NCBI RefSeq assembly: GCF_011297335.1
Contig: NZ_JAAOTJ010000005.1
Span: 333,970 to 397,969, forward strand
Source: Catellatospora methionotrophica
GTDB lineage: Bacteria > Actinomycetota > Actinomycetes > Mycobacteriales > Micromonosporaceae
DNA length: 64,000 nt
Direction of reading: 5' to 3'
Shown: positions 43,235 through 52,728 of the stretch, one piece after another
How positions within the stretch are numbered: the stretch's first letter is position 1
How the letters are laid out: each line of letters begins with the position of its first letter
Notes under the pieces: generated by a model
What the model was told of the DNA's origin: nothing
Seen by the model: the letters and a program-made list of their open reading frames with translations, nothing else
The model's database searches: none
Translations under genes and position numbers: made by a program

Positions 43235-44589
43235 CCGTTCCCGCGACCCGGCTCGGCCGGGCGACGCTGTCGCGGCTGCCCGAGCAGAGCCGCCCGGCGG
43301 TGCGGCCGGGCGAGGCCCGGTCCGGGGTGCTGCACTTCGGGCTGGGCGCGTTCCACCGCGCCCACCAGGCCGTGTTCATCGAGGCGGCGATGGCGGCGCG
43401 TGGCGGTGACTGGGGCATCGTCGCGGTCGCGCCGCGCTCGCGCGACGTGCTGGAGGCGCTGCGGGCGCAGGACCACCTCTACAGCGTGGTCACCCTGGAC
43501 GCGTCGGCCGAGCGCAGCCGCGTGGTCGGCGCGGTCAACGGCTCGGTGCACGCCGCGAGCGACCCCGGCGCGGTGGTCGCGCTGCTGGCCGACCCGGCGA
43601 TCCGGGTGGTCACGCTGACGGTGACGGAGAAGGCGTACGCCCCGGACGCGGCCGTGCCCCGGCTGCTGGTCGACGGGCTGATCGCCCGCGCCCGCGCGGA
43701 CACCGGCCCGATCACCCTGCTCAGCTGCGACAACCTGCCGTCCAACGGCGTCGCGCTGGGCAACCTGCTGTCCGGGATGATCCCCGCCGAGCTGCGCGAC
43801 TGGTACGACGTGTCGGTGCGCTGCCCGTCGAGCATGGTGGACCGGATCGTCCCGGCCACCACGGCGGCCACCCTCGCCGCCGCCGAGCGCTGCCTCGGGG
43901 CGCGGGACCTGGCCGCGGTCGCCGCGGAGCCGTTCAACCAGTGGGTCATCGAGGACTCCTTCGCCGGTGCGACGCCCGACTGGGCGGCGGGGGGTGCGGT
44001 GCTGACCGACGACGTGACTCCGTGGGAGCACCTGAAGCTGCGCGCGCTCAACGGCGTACACAGTGCTCTGGCTTATCTGGGCGCGCTGGCCGGCTGCGAC
44101 AGCATCGCCGACGCGCTGGCCCTGCCCGGCATGGCCGACCTGCTGCGCCGGTACGTCGACACCGAGGTCACTGCCTCGATGACGCCGCCGGACGGGGTCA
44201 CCGTCGCGGGCTACGGCGCGGCGGCGCTGGAGCGTTTCGCCAACGCGAGCCTCGGTCACCGCTGCCTGCAGGTGGCGATGGACGGCTCGCAGAAGCTGCC
44301 ACAGCGGGTGCTGTCGGTGCTCAACACCGTCGCCGAACCGGCCCTGGCCACGCTGATCGTGGCCGCCTGGGCGCGGTTCGCCGAGGGCACGGGCGACGCC
44401 GGGCAGGCGTTGCCGCTGGACGACCCGCGCGCCGCCGAGGTGCGCGCGGACCTGAGCACCGAGGCCCTGTTCGGCCCCGGCGGCGTGCTGCACGTGCCGG
44501 ACCCGGCCCACCGCCGCATGATCGAGGCGTGGCGCACCGCCCTGGCCACCCACGGCGCGGTGGACCTGGTCCGGACGGCGGTGCGCTGA
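43231..44589 (+). CDS. uxuB: Mannitol dehydrogenase-family fructuronate/tagaturonate reductase
   Basis: 452 aa from ATG at 43231 (overlapping the preceding TGA; ATG at 43225 is an alternative). The long-chain polyol dehydrogenase family pattern is present: VLHFGLGAFHRAHQAVF (NAD site), TVTEKAY, SCDNLPSNG, FNQWVIEDSF and LKLRALNGVHSALAYLG with the catalytic Lys/Asn/His set. It reduces D-fructuronate to D-mannonate, and possibly tagaturonate to altronate. Fits directly after UxaC in the pathway. Confidence 0.88.
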   Translation: MTVPATRLGRATLSRLPEQSRPAVRPGEARSGVLHFGLGAFHRAHQAVFIEAAMAARGGDWGIVAVAPRSRDVLEALRAQDHLYSVVTLDASAERSRVVGAVNGSVHAASDPGAVVALLADPAIRVVTLTVTEKAYAPDAAVPRLLVDGLIARARADTGPITLLSCDNLPSNGVALGNLLSGMIPAELRDWYDVSVRCPSSMVDRIVPATTAATLAAAERCLGARDLAAVAAEPFNQWVIEDSFAGATPDWAAGGAVLTDDVTPWEHLKLRALNGVHSALAYLGALAGCDSIADALALPGMADLLRRYVDTEVTASMTPPDGVTVAGYGAAALERFANASLGHRCLQVAMDGSQKLPQRVLSVLNTVAEPALATLIVAAWARFAEGTGDAGQALPLDDPRAAEVRADLSTEALFGPGGVLHVPDPAHRRMIEAWRTALATHGAVDLVRTAVR

Positions 44590-44713
44590 TGGGGTGCCCG
44601 GCGTTCGCGGTCTGCCGCCCGGCTCGGCGCGGGTCGCGCCTGCGGCAGTGGCGCGCCCGCCGGGCCGGGGCGGTGCGCGGGCCTGCTTGGAAGACCAGCA
44701 GAAGGAGGACGGC

Positions 44714-45829
44714 ATGACGGCCACGTCGGTGGCGCTGATCGGCGCGAACGGGCACGGGCTGCACCACAGGCAGAACCTGGTGGAGCCCGCCGAACGGGGA
44801 CTGATCCGGCTGGTCGGGCTCGCCGATCCGCAGCCGGTGGTGGACCCGCCCGACGGGGTGCCCGTCTACACCGACCACGCGGCGATGCTGGCCGAGGTCA
44901 AGCCCGAGGTGGTCATCGTGTGCACGCCCCCGCACACGCACCTGGCGCTGACCCGCGACGCGCTGCGCGCGGGCGCGGACGTGCTGATGGAGAAGCCGCC
45001 CGTGCTCGACCGGGCCGAGCATGACGCGCTGCTGGCCGAGCAGGACGCGACCGGCCGCGTGGTGCAGGTCAACTTCCAGTCGCTGGCCTCCCCGGCCCTG
45101 GTGCGGCTGCGCGCGGCCGTCGCGGCGGGGGAACTGGGCACGGTACGGCAGATCTCAGTGCTCGGCTGCTGGCGGCGCGACGACGCCTACTGGTCGCGTT
45201 CGGCCTGGTCCGGACGGCGCACCGTGCACGGCCGGCCGTCGCTGGACGGCGCGCTGGCCAACCCGTTCGCGCACGCCGTGATGCAGGCCCTGGCGGTGCT
45301 GGACCTGCCGGTGCTCCGGGTCGAGGTGGACTGGCTGCGGGTGCGCCCGATCGAGGTCGAGGACACCGCCACGCTGCGCATCACGCTGTCCGGCGGGGTG
45401 ACGGTGCTGGTCGCGGTGACCCTGGCGGGGGAGGAGCACGTCGACGGCGACATCACCGTGTACGGCGACCGCGGCACCGCCGAGCTGGCCTTCCGCGAGG
45501 ACCTGCTGCGCCTGCCCGGCGACCCGGCGGCGGTGCTGGTGGAGGGGCGGCAGACGCTGCTGGAGAACCTGCTGGCGTTCCGCGCCTCGGGCACCCCGCT
45601 GCTGTCGGGGCTGGCCCGCACCGCCCCGTTCACGACCGTCATCGAGCAGCTGCGGGCGGCCGCGCCGCCGTATCAGGTCGCGGCGGACGTGCTGGCGGTC
45701 GAGGACGGGCACCGGACGCTGGTCGGTGTGAACGCGGTGCTGCGCCGCTGCGCCGCCGAGGGGGCGCTCATGAACGAGCTTTCCACGCCGTGGGGTGCAA
45801 ACGGTCCGGACAGGACTGCAAACGGCTGA
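44714..45829 (+). CDS. Second Gfo/Idh/MocA-family oxidoreductase
   Basis: 371 aa from ATG at 44714 (AAGGAGG before it). Rossmann start VALIGANGHGLHHRQNL and MEKPP at the cofactor motif. It is only distantly like the first oxidoreductase of the operon, so it probably acts on a different sugar. The final codons (from 45796) coincide with two TGCAAACG operator half-sites for the downstream pectate lyase. Last gene of the uronate operon; 124 bases separate it from the reductase gene. Confidence 0.83.
   Translation: MTATSVALIGANGHGLHHRQNLVEPAERGLIRLVGLADPQPVVDPPDGVPVYTDHAAMLAEVKPEVVIVCTPPHTHLALTRDALRAGADVLMEKPPVLDRAEHDALLAEQDATGRVVQVNFQSLASPALVRLRAAVAAGELGTVRQISVLGCWRRDDAYWSRSAWSGRRTVHGRPSLDGALANPFAHAVMQALAVLDLPVLRVEVDWLRVRPIEVEDTATLRITLSGGVTVLVAVTLAGEEHVDGDITVYGDRGTAELAFREDLLRLPGDPAAVLVEGRQTLLENLLAFRASGTPLLSGLARTAPFTTVIEQLRAAAPPYQVAADVLAVEDGHRTLVGVNAVLRRCAAEGALMNELSTPWGANGPDRTANG
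45796..45828. promoter_or_regulatory. Paired TGCAAACGG sites before the pectate lyase genes
   Basis: TGCAAACGGTCC (45796) and TGCAAACGGCTG (45817) are direct repeats 21 bp apart, two DNA turns. Each matches the left half of operators O1/O2. They are inside the end of the preceding coding region, 110-140 bases before the pectate lyase promoter. Confidence 0.5.
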
Positions 45830-45938
45830 ACAAGCGTGGCAAGACCCTTTTGAATAGCCGCTGGATCCAGCTTTCACAGACGCTGGAGCAGGCAACACTG
45901 TGCTTTAATCACTGCAACAAAGCTGCTATTTCAATCCA

Positions 45939-45967
45939 TTGACTTCACTGTCCGAGCTTTCTTATGT
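45939..45967 (+). promoter_or_regulatory. Promoter of the first pectate lyase gene
   Basis: TTGACT (45939-45944), 17-base spacer, TTATGT (45962-45967), in an unusually AT-rich 180-base gap. The start codon is 42 bases downstream. Confidence 0.6.
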
Positions 45968-46008
45968 TGCCTGGTGACGTAACACATCAGATACATTTGG
46001 AGAGCGCG

Positions 46009-47367
46009 ATGCGATTGCGAGACAGTGTCGTCGGACGCCGCCGGGTGCGGCGGGCAGCCGCGGGATCCGCCATCGGCGTCCTGCTGCTGCTGACGGGCGC
46101 GACGCCCGCGGCGGCGGCCGGCGACCCCAGCGGCCCCGGCTGGTGGGCGCAGCAGCTCGCCCGGCAGCCGCTCGCGGCCAACGACGGCTGGGCCGCCTCC
46201 GGCACCGGCACCACGGGCGGTTCGGCCGCCGACGCCGCCCACGTGTTCACGGTGCGCAACCGCGACGAGCTGGCCGCGGCGCTGACCGGTGCCGAGCCGA
46301 AGATCGTCTTCGTCGAGGGTGTCATCGACGGGCTCAAGACCGCCGACGGTGCCGCGTTGACCTGCGCGGACCTCGCCGACCCCGGTTACTCGCTGGAGAG
46401 CTACCTCGCCGCGTACGACCCGGCGGTCTGGGGCCGCGCCACCGACCCGAGCGGGCCGATCGAGGCGGCCCGGGTCCGCTCGGTGGCCACCCAGCGGGCC
46501 CGCACCGAGCTGAAGGTCGGCGCGAACACCACGATCCTCGGCCTCGGCGACGCCACGCTGCGCCACCTCACCCTGATGATCGACGGCGCGAACAACGTGA
46601 TCGTGCGCAACCTGTCGTTCGAGGACGCCGCCGACTGCTTCCCTCGCTGGCGGCCCACCGACGGCGCCGAGGGCAACTGGAACTCCGAGTACGACCTGGT
46701 CTCGGTGCGCCGCTCGACGAACGTGTGGATCGACCACAACACCTTCAGCGACGGCGACAACCCCGACAGCAACCAGCCGGTGTACTTCGGCCGCCCGTGG
46801 CAGGTGCACGACGGCGCGTGCGACATCACGCACACCTCCGACCTGGTCACCGTGTCGGCCAACGTGTTCACCCACCACGACAAGACCATGCTCATCGGCT
46901 CCTCGGACACCGTCGGCCCCGATGTCGGCAAGCTGCGGGTCACCCTGCGGCACAACGTGTTCGACGGGGTCGGCCAGCGCGCGCCGCGGGTGCGGTTCGG
47001 CCAGGTCGACGTGTACAACAACACGTTCCGCATCGCCGAGTTCTACGACTACAGCGTCGGCCTGGGCATCCAGTCCGCGGTGTACCTGGAGAACAACCAC
47101 TTCACGCTGACCGACGGCATCACCGCCGACCGGGTGCTGAAGGACTGGAAGGGCACCGCCGTCACCGAGATCGGCAGCTTCGGCCGGGTCGGCAGCGGCC
47201 GTCCGGGGCCGCTGAACCTGCTCGCGGCGTACAACACGGCCCACGACCCCGACTTCGGTGCCGACGCGGGCTGGACGCCGACGCTGCGCGCGTACCAGCC
47301 GCTGCCCGGCTGGGCGGTGCCGCTGGCCACGCTGCTGTCCGGCGCGAACCGGCTCGGCGCCCGCTGA
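46009..47367 (+). CDS. Secreted pectate lyase, PL1 family
   Basis: 452 aa from ATG at 46009 (GGAGAG upstream). Signal peptide to about residue 37 (ATPAAAAG). The PL1 beta-helix has the expected calcium and substrate stretches: NVIVRNLSFEDA, EYDLVSVRRSTNVWIDHNTFSDG, KLRVTLRHNVFDGVGQRAPRVRFGQVDVYNN. It cleaves polygalacturonate by beta-elimination. Unlike the next three enzymes it has no N-terminal accessory module. Probably regulated by the LacI sites upstream. Confidence 0.9.
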   Translation: MRLRDSVVGRRRVRRAAAGSAIGVLLLLTGATPAAAAGDPSGPGWWAQQLARQPLAANDGWAASGTGTTGGSAADAAHVFTVRNRDELAAALTGAEPKIVFVEGVIDGLKTADGAALTCADLADPGYSLESYLAAYDPAVWGRATDPSGPIEAARVRSVATQRARTELKVGANTTILGLGDATLRHLTLMIDGANNVIVRNLSFEDAADCFPRWRPTDGAEGNWNSEYDLVSVRRSTNVWIDHNTFSDGDNPDSNQPVYFGRPWQVHDGACDITHTSDLVTVSANVFTHHDKTMLIGSSDTVGPDVGKLRVTLRHNVFDGVGQRAPRVRFGQVDVYNNTFRIAEFYDYSVGLGIQSAVYLENNHFTLTDGITADRVLKDWKGTAVTEIGSFGRVGSGRPGPLNLLAAYNTAHDPDFGADAGWTPTLRAYQPLPGWAVPLATLLSGANRLGAR

Positions 47368-47521
47368 CCCGGCGCCCGGCGGCCGGACCCTGCCCGGCCG
47401 CCGGGCACCGTAAGCCGCGGTCCCGCTCACCGACGGCGCACAGAGCTCCCGCACCCTGGTGGCGCCCTCCGGCACGCCGTGCCGGACCACCGGGTGCGGT
47501 TCCTCCAAGGAGGTTCCGCTC

Positions 47522-49168
47522 ATGTCCATCTCCATGCGCGCGGCTCCACGGCGTCGCGGCCTCGCCGCGATGCTGGGCGCGGGTCTCACGGCCCTCGTCC
47601 TGGCGCTCGGCTCGACCTGGTTCGGCGGCACCGCGTACGCGGCGACGCTGTTCTCGGACGACTTCCAAGACGGCGACTCCGCCGGGTGGTCCAAGTCCGG
47701 CGGCAGCTGGTCGGTGGTCTCCGACGGCAGCCAGGTCTACCGGCAGACCAGCACCGGCGCGGACGCCAAGGCGCAGGCCGGCTCGACCTGGACCGGCCAG
47801 TCCGTCTCGGCGCGGGTCAAGCCGATCACCTTCGGCAACAGCACCCGCTCGGTCGGCGTGGCCGCCCGGCTGCAGAGCCTGTCCAACTACTACGCGCTGG
47901 TGCTGACCGGCTCCGGCACGGCGCAACTGCGCCGCGTCTCCGGCGGCGGCGTCACCACGCTGGCCACCGCGGCCGTCGCGGTGTCGCCCGGCACCTGGTA
48001 CACGCTGCGGCTGGATGCGTTCGGCTCGACGCTGACCGGCTACGTCAACGGGACACAGGTCGCCACGGCCACCGACAGCACGTTCGGCTCCGGAAAGATC
48101 GGCCTGCTGGCGTCGTACGCCAGCGTCTCGTTCGACGACGTCACCGTGTCCGACACGGCCGGGCCGGTGACGCCGAGTCCGTCGGGTTCGGCGCAGCCGC
48201 CGTCACCGTCGCCGAGCAGCTCCCCGCCGCCGCCCGGCACCTGCAACACCGGCGGCAGCCCGACCGGGTTCGCGGCCGTCAACGCGTGGGGCCGCAACGG
48301 CACCACCGGCGGCGCGGGCGGCCCGACCGTCGAGGTCGACACCGCGACCGAGCTGATCGCGGCGATCGCGCAGACCGGCCCGCTGAACATCTGCGTCAAG
48401 GGCCTGATCACGGTCCCGGCGGGCATGTACAACGTCAGCTCGCACAAGTCGATCGTCGGCGTCGGCTCCGGCTCCGGCATCTCCGGCGGCGGCTTCAACA
48501 TCGGCCTCACCATCGACGACGCGATCACCTCGCCGCCCGCGAACGCGGTGCAGAACGTGATCATCCGCAACCTGGTGTTCCGCAACGCCAGTGACGACTC
48601 CATCAACGTGCAGATGTTCTCCCACCACATCTGGATCGACCACAACGATCTGGCCCAGGGCTACGACGGCCTGATCGACGTCAAGCGCGGCTCGTCCTAC
48701 GTGACCATCTCGTGGAACCACACCCACCACCATGCCAAGAACATGCTGCTGGGCCGCGACGACGCCGACGACCTTCAGGACACCGGCCGGCTGAAGGTCA
48801 GCTACCACCACAACTGGTTCGACGAGACCCCGCAGCGCAACCCGCGGGTGCGCTACGGCGAGCCGGTGCACATCTACAACAACTACTACTTCCACAACAC
48901 CGACGTCGGCGTGGCCTGCCAGACCGACGCCGGCTGCGTGGTCGAGGGCAACTACTTCGAAAGCGTCGAGGAGCCGATCTCCAACAGCTACGCGGGTCCG
49001 GGTGGTCGCTGCGTGGCGCGCAACAACATCTACACCGGCAACGAGCCCGGCGCGCCCGACTGCTCCGGCACCGTCGAGGAGCCCAGCGCCTACTACGGCT
49101 ACGTGCTCGACAACCCGAACGACGTCAAGGCCATCGTCACGGCCAGCGCGGGCGTCGGAAAGATCTAG
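47522..49168 (+). CDS. Secreted pectate lyase (PL1) with N-terminal sandwich module
   Basis: 548 aa from ATG at 47522 with AAGGAGG 8 bases upstream. Signal peptide (to about residue 40), an accessory module of about 190 residues (ATLFSDDFQDGDSAGWSKSG to about 215), a Pro/Ser linker, then a PL1 beta-helix (NVIIRNLVFRNASDD, HHIWIDHNDL, LKVSYHHNWFDETPQRNPRVRYG). The accessory module is a jelly-roll/LamG-like domain probably binding polysaccharide. The next gene starts 8 bases after the stop. Confidence 0.9.
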   Translation: MSISMRAAPRRRGLAAMLGAGLTALVLALGSTWFGGTAYAATLFSDDFQDGDSAGWSKSGGSWSVVSDGSQVYRQTSTGADAKAQAGSTWTGQSVSARVKPITFGNSTRSVGVAARLQSLSNYYALVLTGSGTAQLRRVSGGGVTTLATAAVAVSPGTWYTLRLDAFGSTLTGYVNGTQVATATDSTFGSGKIGLLASYASVSFDDVTVSDTAGPVTPSPSGSAQPPSPSPSSSPPPPGTCNTGGSPTGFAAVNAWGRNGTTGGAGGPTVEVDTATELIAAIAQTGPLNICVKGLITVPAGMYNVSSHKSIVGVGSGSGISGGGFNIGLTIDDAITSPPANAVQNVIIRNLVFRNASDDSINVQMFSHHIWIDHNDLAQGYDGLIDVKRGSSYVTISWNHTHHHAKNMLLGRDDADDLQDTGRLKVSYHHNWFDETPQRNPRVRYGEPVHIYNNYYFHNTDVGVACQTDAGCVVEGNYFESVEEPISNSYAGPGGRCVARNNIYTGNEPGAPDCSGTVEEPSAYYGYVLDNPNDVKAIVTASAGVGKI

Positions 49169-49176
49169 GAGACACC

Positions 49177-51033
49177 ATGAGAAGCACATCCCTTCCCGTA
49201 CGCCCCCGGGCCCGGCGGGCGGGCCTGGTCACCGCGGCGGTCACCGCACTGCTCGCGATGGTCATGACGGCCCTGCTGAACCTGACCGGCGGCGTCGCCC
49301 TGGCGGCCACGCTGTTCTCCGACAACTTCAACAGCGGATCGGCCACCGGCTGGTCCAAGTCCGGCGGCGACTGGTCGGTGGTCACCGACGGCACCGGCAC
49401 GTTCCAGCAGAGCAAGGCCGACAGCGAGCTGGCCCGCCAGTTCGCGGGCAGCGCCTCGTGGACCAACTACACGGTCACCGCGCGGGTCAAGCCGACCGGC
49501 TTCAGCGGCTCCGGCCGCTACGCCGCGCTCGGCGCGCGCTCCACCGGCTCGTCGACCCGCTACCAGCTCGCGCTGCTCAACACGGGCCGGGCGGAGCTGC
49601 AGGCGGTCAACGGCAGCACCGTCACCGTCATCGGCGGGACGAACCTGTCGGTGACCACCGGCACCTGGTACACCCTGCAGCTGTCGGCCAGCGGTTCCAC
49701 GCTGACCGGCTGGGTCAACGGGGCCCAGGTCGCGTCCGGCAGCAGCAGCCTGTTCGGCGCGGGCCGGATCGTGCTGGTCACGTCGTACGCCTCGGCCCGC
49801 TTCGACGACGTCGTGGTCTCCGACGGGGCCGCCCCGTCACCGAGCGCCCCGGCCAGCCCGAGCGCGTCGCCGAGCGCCCCGACCAGTCCCAGCGCCTCAC
49901 CCAGCGCCCCGGCGAGCCCCAGCCCGAGCACGAGCCCGCCGCCCAGCAGCGGCACCGTGTACGTGGCACCGGGCGGCACCGACGGCGCGGCCGGCACCAT
50001 CGGCAACCCGACCACGCTCACCTCGGCGCTCACCCGCGTCACGGCGGGCGGGACGATCTACATGCGGGGCGGCACCTACAACTACGCGCAGACGGTCACC
50101 GTCGCCACGGGCAACAACGGCACCTCCAGCGCCCGCAAGAAGCTGTCCGCGTACCCCGGCGAGACCCCGGTGCTGAACTTCTCGGCCCAGGCCGAGGACC
50201 CCGCCAACCGCGGCCTGGCCGTCAACGGCAACTACTGGCACGTGTACGGCCTGGTCGTGGAGCGGGCCGGGGACAACGGCATCTTCGTCGGCGGCAGCAA
50301 CAACATCTTCGAGCGCACCGTCACCCGCTACAACCGCGACACCGGCCTGCAGCTGTCGCGGACCCTGTCGACGACCCCGAAGGCCGACTGGCCCGCCAAC
50401 AACCTCATCCTCAGCGCGGAGTCGCACGACAACGCCGACTCCGACGGTGAGGACGCCGACGGTTTCGCGGCCAAGCTGACCGTGGGCTCCGGCAACGTCT
50501 TCCGCTACTGCGTGTCCCACAACAACATCGACGACGGCTGGGACCTGTACACCAAGACCGACACCGGGGCCATCGGCGCGGTGACGATCGAGGACTCGCT
50601 GGCGTACAACAACGGCACGCTCAGCAACGGCGGCCAGGCCGGCAACGGCGACCGCAACGGCTTCAAGCTGGGCGGCGAGGACATCGGCGTGAACCACATC
50701 GTGCGCCGCACCATCTCCTTCGCCAACGGCAAGCACGGCTTCACCTTCAACCGCAACCCCGGCTCGATGACCATCTCGAACAACCTGGCCATCAACAACA
50801 CCGAGCGCAACTTCACCTTCGAGGCCGGTTCCTCGGTCTTCCGCAACAACACGTCGTGCCGCAGCTCCAGCGGCACCAACGACAAGATCGTCGGCAACAC
50901 GGACAGTTCGAACCAGTGGTGGATGGGCTCCAACGGCTCCCGCTGCGCCTCCTACACCGGTTCGCTCGGCTGGTCGTTCGCCTCCGGCGGCAACCTCGTC
51001 GTCACCCTCGGCGGCCGTGTAGTCAGCCTCTGA
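49177..51033 (+). CDS. Secreted PL9-type pectate lyase with the same N-terminal module
   Basis: 618 aa from ATG at 49177 (AGGAG before it). Signal/anchor to about residue 43, the same sandwich module (ATLFSDNFNSGSATGWSKSG), a long Ala/Ser/Pro linker (SPSASPSAPTSPSASPSAP), then a PL9-like right-handed beta-helix (VYVAPGGTDGAAGTIGNPTT; HDNADSDGEDADGFAAKLTVG; DDGWDLYTKTDTGAIGAV; RNGFKLGG). PL9 enzymes cut pectate internally or from the end using a Lys base. Co-transcribed with the PL1 gene before it. Confidence 0.88.
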   Translation: MRSTSLPVRPRARRAGLVTAAVTALLAMVMTALLNLTGGVALAATLFSDNFNSGSATGWSKSGGDWSVVTDGTGTFQQSKADSELARQFAGSASWTNYTVTARVKPTGFSGSGRYAALGARSTGSSTRYQLALLNTGRAELQAVNGSTVTVIGGTNLSVTTGTWYTLQLSASGSTLTGWVNGAQVASGSSSLFGAGRIVLVTSYASARFDDVVVSDGAAPSPSAPASPSASPSAPTSPSASPSAPASPSPSTSPPPSSGTVYVAPGGTDGAAGTIGNPTTLTSALTRVTAGGTIYMRGGTYNYAQTVTVATGNNGTSSARKKLSAYPGETPVLNFSAQAEDPANRGLAVNGNYWHVYGLVVERAGDNGIFVGGSNNIFERTVTRYNRDTGLQLSRTLSTTPKADWPANNLILSAESHDNADSDGEDADGFAAKLTVGSGNVFRYCVSHNNIDDGWDLYTKTDTGAIGAVTIEDSLAYNNGTLSNGGQAGNGDRNGFKLGGEDIGVNHIVRRTISFANGKHGFTFNRNPGSMTISNNLAINNTERNFTFEAGSSVFRNNTSCRSSSGTNDKIVGNTDSSNQWWMGSNGSRCASYTGSLGWSFASGGNLVVTLGGRVVSL

Positions 51034-51037
51034 GAAA

Positions 51038-51083
51038 GGAAGGGCACCTTCTTAACGCTCCGCGTGGCAGAAGGTGCCCTTCT
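51038..51083. repeat. Palindrome H between two pectate lyase genes
   Basis: Arms AAGGGCACCTTCT (51040-51052) and AGAAGGTGCCCTT (51069-51081) pair perfectly, with one more G:C and one G-U outside. It lies 5 bases after the PL9 stop and 50 before the next gene on the same strand. It is homologous to palindrome I in both arms and loop. Confidence 0.85.
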
Positions 51084-51133
51084 CCACCACTCGCGCACGA
51101 AACCCCTGCTCACGTACCTGATCCGGAGGAGAG

Positions 51134-52720
51134 ATGTCGACACCGCACCGCCGGCGCACCGCACTCCTCGCCGGCACCATCGCCGCCGCCCTCGCCCTGG
51201 CGGTCGGCCTCACCACCGCCGCGTCCGCGGCCACCCTGTTCAGCGACGACTTCGAGGACGGCAACGCCACCGGTTGGAGCAGCTCCGGCGGCAGCTGGTC
51301 GGTGGTCACCGACGGCTCCCGCGCCTACCGCCAGGCCAGCACCAGCGCCGACGCGAAGTCCCTGTCCGGCACCGCGACCTGGACCGACTACACGGTCTCG
51401 GCACGGGTCAAACCGATCGCGTTCGCCAACGGCACCCGCGCCGCGGGCATCGCGGCGCGAGCGTCGAGCACATCCAGCTTCTACTCGCTCGTGCTCGTCG
51501 GCGCGGGCCGCGCCGAACTGCGCCGCACCAGCGGCGGGGGCGTGACCGTGCTGGCCCAGGCGGCCACCACGGTCGTCCCGGGTGCGTGGCACACCGTCGC
51601 CCTACAGGTCACGGGCAGCACCCTGCGTGGCACGGTCAACGGCACGCAGCTGGTCACCGCGACCGACGCGGCGTTCGGCGCGGGCCGGATCGGGCTGGTC
51701 GGCTCGTACGCCAGCGCCGCCTTCGACGACGTGCAGGTCGTCACCGGCAGCGGCCCCGATCCGTCGCCGTCCGCCTCACCCTCGGCTCCCGCCTCGCCAT
51801 CGCCGAGCAGCAGCCCGCCGCCCACGCCCCCACCGGGCCAGGCCGACGGCTACGCCTCGGTGAACTCCCTCGGCCAGAACGGCACGTACGGCGGCGCGGG
51901 CGGGCAGACCGTCACCGTCACTAGCGCCGCTCAACTGGCCGACTACGCGGGACGGGCGGAGCCCTACGTCATCATGGTCTCCGGCCGGATTCCGGTCAGC
52001 GGCATGATCACCGTGGTGGCCAACAAGAGCATCATCGGCGTCGGCGCCACCGCCGAGATCACCGGTGGCGGCCTGCAGATGGGCACGACCACCCGCCCCG
52101 GCAACAACGTCATCGTCCGCAACATCACCTTCCGCGACGCATCCGACGACTCGGTCAGCGTGCACAACGCCTCCCACCACGTATGGATCGACCACAACGA
52201 GTTCTGGCCGGGCTTCGACGGCTCGGTCGACGTGAAGCGGCAGTCGAACTTCGTCACCGTGTCCTGGAACGTGTTCCACGGCACCGACAAGTCGATGCTG
52301 CTCGGGCACTCCGACACGTTCCCCGACGACATCGGGCGCCTGAAGGTCAGCTACCACCACAACCTGTTCGACGGCTCGAACCAGCGGCACCCGCGCGTGC
52401 GGTTCGGCGAGCCGGTGCACGTCTACAACAACTACTACCGCAACGTCGGCCTGTACGGCGTCGCGTCCACGGAGAACGCGGGCGTGGTCGTCGAGGGCAA
52501 CTACTTCGAGAACGTGGCGTTCCCGTGCTACTCGACGAACGGGTACGCCGACAGCGCGCCCGGCCGCCTGGTCCAGCGCGCGAACGCGTTCGTGAACTCG
52601 GGCCCCTGCGAAGCCAACGGCACCGTCACCGAGCCGAGCACCTTCTACGGCTACCAACTCGACCCCGCCAACACCGTCCCCGCCAAGGTCACCGCCACCG
52701 CGGGCGTCGGCCACCTGTGA
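51134..52720 (+). CDS. Secreted pectate lyase (PL1), third with the N-terminal module
   Basis: 528 aa from ATG at 51134 (CGGAGGAGAG before it). Signal peptide, the shared sandwich module (ATLFSDDFEDGNATGWSSSG to about 205), Ser/Pro linker, PL1 beta-helix (NVIVRNITFRDASDD, HHVWIDHNEFWPGFDGSVDVK, KVSYHHNLFDGSNQRHPRVRFG). It is closest to the enzyme at 47522 in plan. Same strand as the preceding genes but separated by palindrome H, so it may be transcribed at a lower level. Confidence 0.9.
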   Translation: MSTPHRRRTALLAGTIAAALALAVGLTTAASAATLFSDDFEDGNATGWSSSGGSWSVVTDGSRAYRQASTSADAKSLSGTATWTDYTVSARVKPIAFANGTRAAGIAARASSTSSFYSLVLVGAGRAELRRTSGGGVTVLAQAATTVVPGAWHTVALQVTGSTLRGTVNGTQLVTATDAAFGAGRIGLVGSYASAAFDDVQVVTGSGPDPSPSASPSAPASPSPSSSPPPTPPPGQADGYASVNSLGQNGTYGGAGGQTVTVTSAAQLADYAGRAEPYVIMVSGRIPVSGMITVVANKSIIGVGATAEITGGGLQMGTTTRPGNNVIVRNITFRDASDDSVSVHNASHHVWIDHNEFWPGFDGSVDVKRQSNFVTVSWNVFHGTDKSMLLGHSDTFPDDIGRLKVSYHHNLFDGSNQRHPRVRFGEPVHVYNNYYRNVGLYGVASTENAGVVVEGNYFENVAFPCYSTNGYADSAPGRLVQRANAFVNSGPCEANGTVTEPSTFYGYQLDPANTVPAKVTATAGVGHL

Positions 52721-52728
52721 CCAACGCG

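Noticed and set aside
45840..45900. A possible further palindrome (CGCTGGATCCAGC and GACGCTGG) before the first pectate lyase
   Set aside because: Pairing is short and broken, and it is not at a convergent gene end, so it does not clearly belong to the palindrome families.
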